Shown here: positions 1-11,398 of the stretch, piece after piece
How positions within the stretch are numbered: the stretch's first letter is position 1
How the letters are laid out: every line of letters begins with the position of its first letter
Assembly (NCBI GenBank): GCA_963556305.1
Contig: OY745772.1
Location: 1,666,796-1,730,795, forward strand
DNA length: 64,000 bases
Reading direction: 5' to 3'
DNA from: Platismatia glauca
Taxonomy: Eukaryota; Ascomycota; Lecanoromycetes; Lecanorales; Parmeliaceae
The notes under the pieces: model-generated
The model's input: the letters and a program-made list of their open reading frames with translations, nothing else
What the model was told of the DNA's origin: nothing
The model's database searches: none
Made by a program: the position numbers and the translations under genes

Positions 1-65
1 GTCCGAGTCAAACGCACTGCCAGCACTGAATATCTCTAGGATCTTTATCAAGAACTCCAGTACCC

Positions 66-3000
66 ATGTGTGACGAGTACTCACTATGGTATAATGCACA
101 GCAGGGTGCCGAGTCCGCTGGTGAAGACTATCAGGACCTTCTTGGCACCGATGACTTCGGCTCAAACATCCCTTATGAAGAATTCTTTGACATCGGAGCC
201 GGGCAGGATCTAGCCAATGTCGACTTCGTCGAGTACAATGCTCAAGACTTTGACGCGTTTGGAGTGGAGCATACCCAAGAGTTGCAGAATGATAATTGTC
301 CCTACATTTTCCCAAGGCACGCGAAAACTGAAACGAACGGAAGACCGTCAGACGATGATCTGAAGACCTCATCGAGCTCAGGAAGACCTTCTGCTCAAAG
401 CGAGAACCCGCCAGCAGTTGACACGGCCACATTCACCATTGGCACAGGGCCATCACAGTCGGGGATCGAGATTCCCAGTCCCGACCAGCTGTCAGAGGTC
501 AGTATAATCGCCAATCCCACTGAGATTGTAGGGCCAGATGCCTCTTCCAACATTGCTCTCAATCCACCTCAACCTCCCAGATACAATCCAAATTGGTCTG
601 GGGTTAACACACCCGGCATGAACTTGGGGCATGGCAGCGCCGTGACATCCTGGGAGACCCCTGATGCCACGTTCGCGCAACCAACACAGGTTTTGGGAGG
701 CAGCGAAAGTCTTCAAAATACTTTCTCATCACACCAGGCCTTTGACCACGGACTAACTCGAAGTGGCCTATCCAATGTGACAGATCAACTTGGATTTGAT
801 GAATATCAATTTTGGAAAGATCATGAAGAGATTTCGAACTTTCTAGCCACGCCGGGGGGTAGTGGTCAACAACACTTTCTGTTTGGATCCAACGCAGAGG
901 ATTGGACGCTATACGAAAATTTTATTACCAATGGGGGCTTTTCACAGAACCCAGATTCTGGCGCGTATGATGAGCAGCGGATGTCCAAGCGTTTTGGAAA
1001 AGGGAAGCGTTTGCAGTATGATGCCTCTCAGCAGCATACTCCCGACCAAGCTGGATTTCCATATCACAACGGAACATCATACAGCGACATCAGCACGTCT
1101 GTAGCTTTCTTTCAGCCGTTCGTGGCAACTACTGATAATTCTTTTTCCAGCAGTGTCGGCGCAAATTGCCTATACCCTGGCTACAAAGCTACCACAGAAG
1201 CTACAGATCCCTCCAAATACGCGATCTCGAGCCAGACAGGCGAAGCTGTCGAGTCCTCAGAGGCTGGCAAAACAAGTACGGTCTCAAAGCTGTACGCCAA
1301 TGAATCTGTCAACCCGGGCAACAAAGTTGCAGATGTCTCGAACTCGATTTCACTGTTCGATGAAGCTGGCGTGGTCGAGGACGATGACGTAGACGATAAC
1401 GGGGACCTAGCTAAGAAAGATGCGGAGTCGTTACAAGCCGCCCCAGAGGGACAAGGCTCAAATACGCACGAAGAGGAAGATATAGACGGGACTCGAGTTG
1501 TGATCATCCATGCGGGCGGGAAAGGATGGGGTAAGATTGGTTTAAGAAATGGAATTGCCGTCTACTTCAACCCAGATACCGGCAAGTGGCGTAAGTTGCA
1601 GTTCACACTTTTCCTCTGCCGACTATGAGTCTAACGGGGTATAGAGGAGTACCTGACGCACGACAGCATGAGAGGTGCACTTATAAATAAAGCACAGGCA
1701 GCGCATCCGGGTGAGGCGTATCGTAAGTCATATCAAGCCAGTCTTGTGTCATGCATGCTCTGACAATCATAGGTCATCCCGATCCATCTAGTGGAGGTGG
1801 ATCCTTGTATGGCGTGACATCTTTCTTTAAGCGCCACCAGAATTGAGGCCCAGAAACGAACCGCGACGATTTGCCGGACTGCGTGTTCAAATGGCCGAGC
1901 GATGAGGAAACAGCAAGGATTCTCTCTCTGCCTGACGGAGACGACGATGCAGAGGATGAACTGCGTCGTAGTTGGAAAGACTATCCAGGACCCATGATGT
2001 GGGGTCATAGGATCCTCCTGGATCATCATAACCTGCCGGTCGCCGACCATGACATTCCTGCAACGTTGTCTGGAAACACGCCTGGATACAAGCTCCAGGC
2101 GATGCGGCTACTCAATCCCAACATCACGCAGTATGACCGTAGGTTTCCCAAAGTGTGGCATTCTCTGGACCAAGCTAACGATGCTTCAGTTTTGGCGCGG
2201 ATGCCTAGACGAATTCAGCGAAAGAAGGAAGGGAACTTCTATGTCAAGGACCTGGGTACGAAGAATACTCACGTCAACATGCCCATGCAGCGCTTCAGAG
2301 ATAGAGCAGGCTGTATAGCGGGCGCCAGGCGTGAAGGCAGCAAGGAGATCTTCCAAGGCCTCTTGAAGTTCTTCAGTCATCATGGATTTGATCCCACCGA
2401 GTCCGGTTCATCAAGAGGATTCGGAAGAAACCTGAAGCCGTGGGAGAGAGACGAGGTGAAGCTGGGGAACGCCGGGAACTACTCGAAGCGAGCGGGTAGG
2501 AGAGCGCTTCCTGAGAAGCAGCGAAAAGAGGTCCACGACAAAAGGCTGAAGGCTATTGATAGTAGAAAGAAGAAGGAGGCCATCAAAGCTGGAAAGCGAG
2601 TTCCTAATGCCCGGAAACACATTGACAAGATCACGGCTCAGCCTCCTCATTCTCAAGAGCAGTCTCAGGAGCAGCCTGCTCACCTTGGCCCACTAGAGTA
2701 CCAGGCCCACCAGCTCGAGTCCGTCATCCAACCAGATGAGAAGCCAGACAATGGCGCGCCGTCCAAGCGGCGACGCACCGATGCAGCTCCCGGGACGAAA
2801 TCCAAGCAGCCCCGTCGTCGGCGAAATGGGAAGCCTCCCCAACCTCAGCACTATGGCGCACGCGGCGCTCCAACTCCATTAGTAGTACCGCCAAAAGAGC
2901 ATCTTCAAAATCAAAGTCTTTTTTTCGGCTCTCACGTGATCCCGAGGCAGGGATCTGATTATTATCCTGACGAGGGAACGGTTTTTGACTTGGGTCAGGA

Positions 3001-4102
3001 CACTTACCCTCCGATAGGAGGTCAAGGCTTCGTCCATGACTCAGTCAACCTTGAAAATTGCCAAAACCTCGTCAGTGGGTCGAACCCTCAATTTGACAAC
3101 CAACCCCTCTCTAGCGGACTGTCTCCAAGTATGAACAAAGACGATCCGTCATACAGCGGAGAGTGCGGGGGCTTGGGCGTCTCTCCGGATATCGTTGGTC
3201 CAAACTGGAGTGGTGTATCATCGTACTACCCAGAGTACTTGCTACCTATGTCTGCAGGTAATGAATATCAGCAGATTTTTGAAAAGGATGGGCAGGGAGA
3301 GCCCAGGGGTCATTGGGGTGAGGACAGATATAAGTCTCACCAGGATCTTCCTGAGCAGGGCCCAGAAAAGCGTCCGCGTGAGGAGGAGAGTGGTACCTTG
3401 GAACCAAAGCCGAAGCGGCGCCTCATGCCTCAGACCGAAGGGTACCACTCGCCGTCAGTACAAGCTTCAAAGGCTGGAGCGCTGAGGAAAGCGCGGAAGT
3501 CAGAGAGGGACGCACACCTGACTCCGCCACAATTCCACATCAGCCCGACAATCCCGGAACTTGACGAGGCGACTCCGGCGAAGAGCACGCACATGCTCCA
3601 CACACAAAGGAATTTCGACGGGAGAATCAATCGCCACTCTCCCCAAGTGCCTCACAACCAAAACCCAAACGCTCTACACGCGCCTGTCTTAGCTGGGGCC
3701 GAGGAACAAGAGTCCTGGGATATCCGCAACGTGCGACCAGCAAACGGCGTTCAATCTCTGAGTGTCGACAATGCTCTGAGATATACGCGAGAAGCGTTTT
3801 CAGAATGGACGGGAAAGGAGGCCCCAGTCACCAATATAGAGGACACCTACAACGTGCAGTACCAAGAGATCCAGAGCGCCTTTCGGATGTGGTGGAATTC
3901 GGAAACGAACCCGCAGTATCTGGAACCTCTGCCAGAGCTGTACCGGATGGAGGCATGGAGTGGAGGGCTTGAGGATTGGAAGGCTCCAGAGAACATGGAG
4001 CACCTATATGAGCCCATGCGAAGGGGAAGATGGGCAGCTCGCAACGCGGATGGGTCGCTGCGGCAGCCGGAGTTCCATTGGGACTTTGAGGATTATATAT
4101 AA
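66..4102 (+). CDS. large low-complexity basic protein of unknown function (four predicted exons)
   Basis: I do not recognise this family. The model uses exons 66-1590, 1645-1722, 1773-1790 and 1848-4102 (about 1291 aa). The ATG at 66 follows an in-frame TGA at 27. The first two introns (54 and 50 nt) have good GTAAGT donors. The third (1791-1847, 57 nt, weak GTGGAG donor) is inferred because without it the frame hits TGA at 1844 while the open frame resumes directly after it. The protein is largely disordered, rich in S, P, Q, G, with an acidic stretch near residue 440 and Lys/Arg clusters in the last exon (KRRR, PRRRR) that look like nuclear localisation signals. The motif PNWSGV occurs twice, once in exon 1 and once in exon 4, which supports one gene. 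The C-terminal 100 residues, rich in Trp, look folded. A nuclear role is only a guess. The alternative is two genes, the first ending at 1846. Confidence 0.6.
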
Positions 4103-4895
4103 GTGGTACGAAGCTGGAGTGATGGGACAGCTGTGAGCGGACACCGGAATTGCCTGTGCGTCTGCGGCATGCTATTCGACGCAAATTGGCGTTCGAGCAT
4201 TCGGAATTTAGGGCAAATATTTCAGGGCACCGGCATCTCTTTTTTCAACAAGGCGAACAACTTCAAATGTATTTCATCCAGGACTTTGAGCGCTTTCAAC
4301 ATTTCTTCTCGTATATGTTGTAGGGCGGCGAGTTTTAATAAGACCGTATCTCAATCAGGACTTTGAGCGCTAGGTGACAGTCCTGCTGGAAAAGGGGCAA
4401 CACTTGTAGGCTTTCGAGTGAGCGACCGAGCATTCTATTGCATTTAGTCAGTGGGTAAAATCCCAAGCACATCTCGATAGGGACGGAATTTCATTCTATT
4501 ATCTCGGAGGAATGCTAGAATTTTAGTAGAAAATGGCGCTCAAATGTTGATTGCTTTATCTCAGTACACCAGAGACTATGCCCTTGCTTTTAGCAAACTT
4601 TCTTGGTCGGAGGTTACATTGTCTTTGAATCTGTGTATGTTCTATTAGTATCTGTTGTAGACGTATTTTCTTGCTTCTTTTGTTTGTCATGCTTCAGAAC
4701 CAGAGTGGGTCTAGCTCTGTCTAGGGTCGTAGCCTCTGTTGCTCGCCATATTTCTGCTATTCCGAGCGTGGTCGCCTCTGTATATAGGACCGTAGCCTCT
4801 AGAAATCAACGCTTTAAGATGAGTAGTACTACATTGCCTTGCCCTCCTCTAGATTGCACTACCATGCCCGAATATCCTCAACTGTACATCAAACG
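4103..4895. other. intergenic, convergent gene ends
   Basis: No coding sequence is recognised between the 3' ends of the flanking genes. The only structure seen is a 21-bp near-identical direct repeat (core caggactttgagcgct) at 4274-4294 and 4351-4371. Confidence 0.6.
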
Positions 4896-6571
4896 CTACA
4901 TAGCGTCCGCAGCCAACATCTCTGCGTCAGGAGCAACATACTTTGGTCCCTCATAATCTCGCTGGCGCCATAACCAAAACAGCGCCACAAATATCGTCGT
5001 GCCACCGGTCAAAAGGCTAGAGTAATTCATCGTGGCCGCTGAGACGGGCATAGAGAACGGAAAGCAGAAAATCACAACAAAGACAATAATGTACAGACAA
5101 GCGACAGCGTTGACAATAAACCCAAGAGGCCCTTTCATCCAGAACCAACCTGGCGCTACCTCGGACCGTCGGGTCAGCAGGTGCGGGAGGATGGCCGCTA
5201 GGTAGGATATACTCGATAATACGACGAAAGAGTCTATAAAGGCGTTGAAGGCTGCTTGGGATCCGAGGTAGATGCAGGCTAGAATGGTGGAGATGACGGC
5301 GCAGAGGAGTATGGCGTTGAAAGGGTTCCGGTGCTTGTGGCTGACTCGACTGAACGAACCAGCGAAGGGGGTTGCATTGTCACGTGCCAGGGTCCAGAAT
5401 ACGCGGCTGGCGGTGAGGAAACAGCCTAGAAGTGCTATGATATTGGGTAGGATAGCGATGATGAGCAGGCCAAGGGTTCCTCCGGCTGAGCCGGTCGCTT
5501 GTTGGTAGATGGAAGCAAGAGGGAAGAGAAAGGTGCTATCAAGGATGTTGTTGAGATCCGATATACTGTAAAAGATGGATATGAGGTAGGTGAAGCCTGT
5601 GATAAAGCCGATAACGAACTGGGCGAGGATGGCTTTGGGGATATTTTTACTTGGCCTAGTGAAGAGTTAATAAATATTGTCACTAGGGTGATGAAGTCTG
5701 AGGATCCCTACTTGGGGATCTCTTCGGCAAGATGCGTGATAACATCTGGAGTCCCCACAGAGTAGGCACCGTTCAACATGCCGAGTAGAAACACGAATCC
5801 GTTGCTCGAATACCCGGTCGCATTGGTCCACTCGCTCCACACAAACGCGTTCGTAGCGTGCACAGGCGGCATTGATGCGCAGACAATAACTGTGATCAGA
5901 ACGCCGGCAACTATGAGGAACGCTCCTCCCTGTTCCAGGAATGGAAGGATCCAATTGGCAAAGAGCACACAGAAACAAGATAGCCAGTTGACAATCATAT
6001 AAACGACAAAGACGTGCCACCTCTGCGTCACAAATGCCGGATGAAAAGCCGCGTACATGGATACAGCCTGTGCGGCGATGATTTCTGTAGTAGCAGCACA
6101 CGCGAAGATCCATGCGAGGAAATTCCACCATCCTGCGAACCAGCCGCAAACGCGGCCGTACTTCCCAGCCGTGATAGAAGCCCAGTGATAGACTCCACCA
6201 GAAGAGGGCATAGCAGAAGCGAGCTCCGCAATTGATGCTGCAACGAGCCAGTAGAAGAAGGACACGACGAGAAATTCATAGAGCACACCCGGTGGCCCGC
6301 CATTATAAATTGCGACAGTCACGCTGCCTCCAAGGGCGACCCAGACATTGCCGCTAGTAACAGCGAGTCCACATATGGCGAGAAAGCTGAAGTTGCGATC
6401 GAGTTCTTGTTTATGGCCGGATGCGTTGATGGGGATCTCGGTGACGGTGCCGGTTGTTCTTTCGGGGTCTTTCCGCTCGAGGGCTGTTTTATCGTCTACA
6501 AAATCTTCCATCTTCACCACTCTTCCTTTTGTCAAGCAGAAACCGGAGTCAATGTGGGATATGCGAGGCAC
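4896..6571 (-). CDS. amino acid / GABA-type permease, APC superfamily
   Basis: Two exons, 6571-5712 and 5655-4896, separated by a 56-nt intron (donor GTAGGG, acceptor CACTAG); the splice restores the conserved stretch EEIPKPSKNIPKA. The product of about 539 aa has the usual length for fungal AA_permease_2 transporters related to yeast UGA4. The N-terminus is acidic and cytosolic; about twelve hydrophobic segments follow, beginning with FSFLAICGLAVTSGNVW, and PSSGGVYHWASI matches the conserved region after TM2 of the family. Members import amino acids, GABA or choline across the plasma or vacuolar membrane by proton symport; the substrate cannot be read from the sequence. A second in-frame ATG at 6511 (MEDFVDDK) is an equally good start. 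Confidence 0.9.
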
Positions 6572-7793
6572 GAGAGCTGTGATGTATGAGGTGCAAGCAG
6601 GGGGAATGCAAAAGCAACATTTCGGATGCCATCATTATCCATGGCGTCCAAGAGTACGCAATGATTAAGTTGCCTAGCAATCTCCCCTTGTTGCATTGTC
6701 AAGCTTTCCTCCTTCCTCATCGAGCATAGTGATAGATATAGTACATAACTCAATGGTTGGCCCTTGAGAACGGGCGTTTGGTGGCAGGGGGAAGTCGGGC
6801 CGACGGGAGCCTTCGTTTCAGCAGATTAGTGGGTTGTGGTCGAAAGTCAGTCGGCCACCCTGTGCTAGACTGTAGACTGCAAGTCCAAGATATCGCAACT
6901 TTTCGTGTGGTCGTTGCTTCACGCATCCTGTTTTCTGGGCGAACGTGCTGGATGTATTTTATTCAAAAAAGTGACCGTACAGACGGTAGGGCGGGTTTGA
7001 TTCAAGCTACGCCAGATACGGCTAGCACAGAAGCAGCTGACAGGCACGGGATGATGTATAAAACAGGCGTAAACGTGTCATTAAGTAGGCAGAGAGGAAG
7101 AATGAGAATGTCTCTGTTCACGGAACGCCAGCACCCAGTAACGGAACCAAGCTTCCATTCAAACACTTGGAGCTTCCGAGCTCAGACCCTGCCTGACCTC
7201 AGAATCCAACGCAAGTTGATGTTGGAAACATTGAGTTGATTTCCCTCACGTCGAAGTATATGGCTTTCAAGCACGATAGTTTTGCCATAAGCTTCTGCCC
7301 GGTCGAGTATTGTTGCAGAATACGCAAGTTTGTATGACATTGGGGTGGCGAACGTGTTCACTACGGCCCGGTCAACGTTTGGGAGACAGCCTGTGACGAG
7401 CCGTCAAAGTACGTCAACGACACTGATCTCGACCTCTTGTATGCCACTGAGCCTCCGACGACGATCCAAATTGCAATTGTTCACCCTAGGTTTTGAACCA
7501 AGAAACGTTTCGAGATCCTAGCCAGATACAGATACCCTCACATAAGGCGTCTTCAACGTATTGAATTGTGATACTGGTAGATTTGTGTTCGATGAATACG
7601 TCGCCAGGCCAAATTCGCTGCGAATATGTTCCTGTTGGCTCACTTTCAATCCTCACCAATTTGAGTCCCTGTCAACAGATTGTAGGTAGCATATCTAAAG
7701 AACTTCGGGACCTTTACCGAGCTAGCCCAGCACACGAGCGATGTTATGCTATGCAGGTTTGCACTAGAAGTCAGCTTCGCAGGAGGAGGGAAG
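6572..7793. other. intergenic region with a short coding-like relic
   Basis: No complete gene is recognised. A 160-codon open frame at 6757-7239 has no family features and an unlikely composition. A short stretch at 7338-7496 reads like the C-terminal end of a protein and is listed separately. Confidence 0.5.
7338..7496 (+). pseudogene. possible C-terminal gene relic
   Basis: This frame opens directly after a TGA and reads 52 codons to TGA at 7494. Its composition looks protein-like (HYGPVNVWETACDEP, then DTDLDLLYATEPPT), unlike the surrounding frames. No start codon or upstream exon is visible. It could be the remnant of a deleted gene or chance; I do not recognise the family. Confidence 0.25.
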
Positions 7794-7922
7794 CGTTGAA
7801 TTACGGGAGGATTGATTAAAGAATTCTATGAAGGATGTGAAGGCTACTTATATAGCCCTGTTTACTACCTAATTTGCCACTGTGCGGAGTAGCTACAACA
7901 CAGTGCTGCAGCAATTCCAACA
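7794..7922 (-). mobile_element. solo LTR, Ty1/copia-like, copy 1
   Basis: A 129-bp element closely related to the one at 50266-50399. Read on the minus strand it begins TGTTGGAATTGCTGCAGC and carries a TATA-like GGGCTATATAAG. The far end is TTCAACG where the other copy has TTCAACA, a single transition. It is flanked by ggaag (7789-7793) and agaag (7923-7927), a 5-bp target duplication with one transition. No internal retrotransposon sequence is next to it, so it is read as a solo LTR left by recombination between two LTRs. Confidence 0.75.
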
Positions 7923-8584
7923 AGAAGTAACAGACTGACAAGCCATCGAGCGCACAAGTCAGCGCGCTTGGTGCCTCCATTCCTGGACCTAGACTGGCAA
8001 ATGGCGAAGAGTCGCACCATGATCCAGCCTGCCGAACGATCTAGCCCAGGAGCCGCCGCATCGGGGTACAATAGCACTTTTGCTGTACGATTGCTCTGCC
8101 AGCCATAATAAAGCAAAGCGCTGTTAACCTGCTATCCGTTCAAGATGTCGAGCGTTAGCTGAGTAAGTGGCCGGCGCCTTCTTACCTACGACAAGGAATC
8201 GTCCGATGCATACATGTCCAAATTTGCTTCGATGCGCTTCAAATGCTCTTCGTTCAGGTCTGCTAATTGTCATTGCATTTTCAAGTATACGTTCGGCCTT
8301 GAGCACTACAATTCTCGAGCGAGGTACCCTTCGTTCTGTATTTTTCTAATGGCCGTCTCGAGCGCAGAGCCGAAGGAGGTCTTGGTTGGTCTTGACGTTC
8401 TACTGCTAGATGACTGAGCGCACGTCGTCTTCTCTGTTTGCCACTATGGTGCAATTTCATCTTGTTGAAGTCTATAAGTCTACATCATGCAAGCTAAGAA
8501 GCCGGATCTGGGGATTGTGTGACAAATTTTGGATCCAAATCATCCCGTCTGTCAAGACGGTGTTTACGCAGTGAGCTAGAGCAA
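7923..8584. other. intergenic
   Basis: Nothing beyond short random open frames is seen between the solo LTR and the 3' end of the secreted-protein gene. Confidence 0.5.
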
Positions 8585-9510
8585 TCAGGATGTTTCAACA
8601 TATGCCCCAGCAGTGGCCACTGCATTGGAAATCGCCGAGTTGGCCGTCTCACTGGCGACGGTCCCCGTCTCCAAGTCTGGCGGATAAGGAACTGGGACTA
8701 CCACTATATTAAGTAATTCCAACAACTCCTGTGTCGCAATCGATCTAGCTAGCGGGTCTGGAGAATTTTTCAATATCTGGTTCTTGGCGAATATCGAATC
8801 GTTGCCATATACGACGAGTTCTATGTTTCCATGTTTTCCTAAAGTCAGGGTCAGATTCCAAAGAGGCTGATGTCTCTTGTTGAGTAATTGGGGCGGAAAG
8901 CGTACCATTTCTGGTGACTACGCCCCCATTTCCCACCCCACGAATGCAGGTCCTGAAAATGGTCCGCGCCGCGCCTCTCAGGTCATTCCAAGTGGCCTCG
9001 TCACGCGGAACGTTGTTGAAGTCTGTCGTTAAAAGTAACTGGATACTGCATGTTCCTATTATAAGATCAGCACCGATCTAGATCTTCGTCTTATTTCTCG
9101 AGCTGTGGTGGAGCTTTGATACCATGACTTTGCTCGTACGGCAGCCTGAAATTCGACATCGTGTGCGACACGTCCTTAGTTGCGGCATAAAAGTTGCGCA
9201 CAACTGGCTTAGCCAGTGGATCCTTGGGATACTGGTTTGTGAGAATGTAGTCGCAATCGTCGTATAACGGGTGCCCGACGGTGATACCCCATTGCTTGGT
9301 CGAGGGGCATACTGGCTCCTGTGGGGGGAGTGGGTTTGGAGGGACTAGAAGCGACGAGGCGTTTTGCTGGCGGTATGCGAGGTTTGGCGAAAGAGGAAGC
9401 GCTGGTAAGGCCAGAACGTAGGCAAACGTGGATGAAAACACAACTATGAGTACCGCCGACAAAGCGAAGCTGGATGTACTATATGTGAGCATCTCTAGGA
9501 CTACTGCCAC
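8585..9510 (-). CDS. small secreted protein of unknown function (three exons)
   Basis: Exons 9510-9123, 9055-8906 and 8838-8585 (introns 67 and 67 nt) give about 263 aa in one frame. The N-terminus is a hydrophobic leader (SSFALSAVLIVVFSSTFAYVLA) that looks like a signal peptide; a second ATG six codons later is another possible start. The mature part begins Pro-rich and then has four cysteines (VCPSTKQWGITVGHPLYDDCDY, GTCSIQL, FRTCIRGVG), likely two disulphides. The pattern GTCSIQL..TTDF...DEATWNDLRGAA..I...C resembles a widespread but uncharacterised family of ascomycete secreted proteins, which is my recollection and not a search result. It lies in accessory DNA beside a solo LTR, a setting common for effector-like genes; no function is assigned. 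Confidence 0.75.
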
Positions 9511-10672
9511 CGCTCACAATCACCAGATCAGCGATAGACAGCTAAAGGAGATTGAGTTAACGGAAGATTTTGAGACGCACGTCGGAACCCTAGTGCGTTC
9601 TTCTCATGAGGGAAGTAGAAGAGTCCCAAATTTGCGGAGATCACGTAAGTATCCCACGAGATAAGCTTTCCTATGGGCATCGATTGGTCTGGATATCTCG
9701 GCATGCCGGTTTTCCCCCCTTTCTTACTTTTCTCTTTGCGCACTCAGAGGACGTGCCTGGTAGCGATGTCCGGATTGGTCAGAAGACAGGAGTTGTGCTC
9801 AATTCTCCGGTCGCGTGGGCGCTTGTTAAATGTTCTTGGAACCTAGGTGATAAGTGAGACTGGGCGAAGCCTTGTGTGAAAGGCGACCAGGCGCTATGCG
9901 AAATTTAGTTCTCTCGACTTTCGAACCTGGAATATTCTCCTTAATGGCCTGGAAGAGAAAAAGACTTCCATCTTGAGCGAGGGTTCTTATTAGTACTCCT
10001 ATGCAGCCACCCCAATTGGTAAACAGAGGGCCAAGGTAATGTAGTTGAGAGAGATTCAATACCACCCGTAAGCAAGGCTTGATTCACTTTTCAAGTGTGA
10101 GGCGTCGCTCCTCTACCGATAGGACAGGTGTATTACCCACGCAAATAGAAGGTACGTTTGACGCGCAAGACACCGGTGGATCCAATGAGTCTTTATCATT
10201 GAGTGGCGGAGCAGAGTCTGCAAATCTCATGATTGCTGTCCACCCCACATCGTGTTAGCGAACTTTCTGGAACACATCACGCGCTTCCGCTACTCGAAGC
10301 GCAAGTCTGAGCCATGCATAACGCATCTCTATCGGCTATCACGGACCCTGCTCCGCAAGAAAGATGGGGCACTTCATCATTACCACCGCAAAATCAACTC
10401 GATAGGCTGTTGACTACCCCAATACCCCGCAAAAGCTCGTGGGCAAGTGGAGAACCGTCCAAAGGAAAAGCCCTCTAGATGTACTCCTACCGTACTCGAT
10501 ATACACAACGCTATGCGAATCCAATAATCGAAGACGTGAATGGGAAGAAGACATCAGACTCGTTTCGGAAATCAAGTTTTCCAAAGTATAAAAGGCTGCT
10601 TATGGCAGCATTTCTAAGAGAAGATCGTGCCACTGAGAAGATAGGTATTTCTCTCAATCTCCTTCTACAACC
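9511..10672. other. divergent intergenic region between two secreted-protein genes
   Basis: No coding sequence is recognised. The region holds the upstream sequences of the two divergently transcribed secreted-protein genes, including the TATA-like site at 10587. Confidence 0.6.
10587..10594 (+). promoter_or_regulatory. TATA box of the downstream secreted-protein gene
   Basis: The sequence TATAAAAG lies 79 nt upstream of the ATG at 10673, a normal spacing for a fungal core promoter with a short leader. Confidence 0.5.
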
Positions 10673-11398
10673 ATGCGTCTACATACTATCACCTCAGTCC
10701 TGGTCACCGCTATCAGCCTATGGCAGGCCCAAGCCCAAGCTGACAATGATACCGAAAATGCGGCTGACCACTGGTGTGGCAAATGGGCCGGGTCGCCCGA
10801 GCCGGCCGACGTCCCCACAGCACAGCAACTGCCGGCAAGTGACTACACGAGACGGTTCTTCGTAGAACCCCAACTGCAACGTACACCGTTTGCACCCGTC
10901 GTTGCTACAGAGCCAAAGGTTCAGATCCCGAAGATCTGGGGCAACAGTACGTTCCGTATACAGCATCTTCGTGAAGGCGTTCGTGTCTAATTGCAGGAAT
11001 GCAGACGGGTTCAGGGTCGCGCTGCTGAGTTACGCGGATTCGCAGAGGATCTACGCAAGCAGTAAATCCCGTTGGCTCGATTTCGGCGAAGCGCTCGAGC
11101 TGGTCATGGAGAAATGCGTGAGCCAGGGATTTGGCGGGGCGTATCTGGTTCCTCGTACGTCAAAATGGGATCCCTGTCGAAGAATCCCCCGAGAAAGGAT
11201 GCTGAGCATTTTCTAGCGTCCCCGGGCCTCAACCAGGCCACTCTCGTCGTCTACGCCTATGCTGTAGGGTCCTACTTCGATTTCCAGATGAATTACTACA
11301 TGTCGGCTCCCTATGGCATCAATCCAGCTTCGATCAAAGACCAATTTGAAGCCGCTGGCCTCAATGCGTCTTCGAATGTAGCGGCCGCTGTGATATGA
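10673..11398 (+). CDS. small secreted protein of unknown function (three exons)
   Basis: The start MRLHTITSVLVTAISLWQAQA is a clear signal peptide ending at an AQA cleavage site. Exon 1 (10673-10950) is followed by 10997-11154 and 11217-11398, about 205 aa. The second junction (GTACGT donor, TTCTAG acceptor) is good. The first is uncertain: the obvious GTACGT donor at 10947 gives the wrong phase, and the in-phase donor at 10951 (GTTCCG) is weak with a 46-nt intron. Exon 2 (NADGFRVALLSYADSQRI, WLDFGEALELVMEKCV) and exon 3 (NQATLVVYAYAVGSYFDF) look like real folded protein. If no functional donor exists the gene is broken at this point. Cysteines are few. I do not recognise the family. Confidence 0.6.

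Noticed and set aside
6757..7239. 160-codon frame on the plus strand
   Set aside because: No family features, no splice partners, composition like random DNA.
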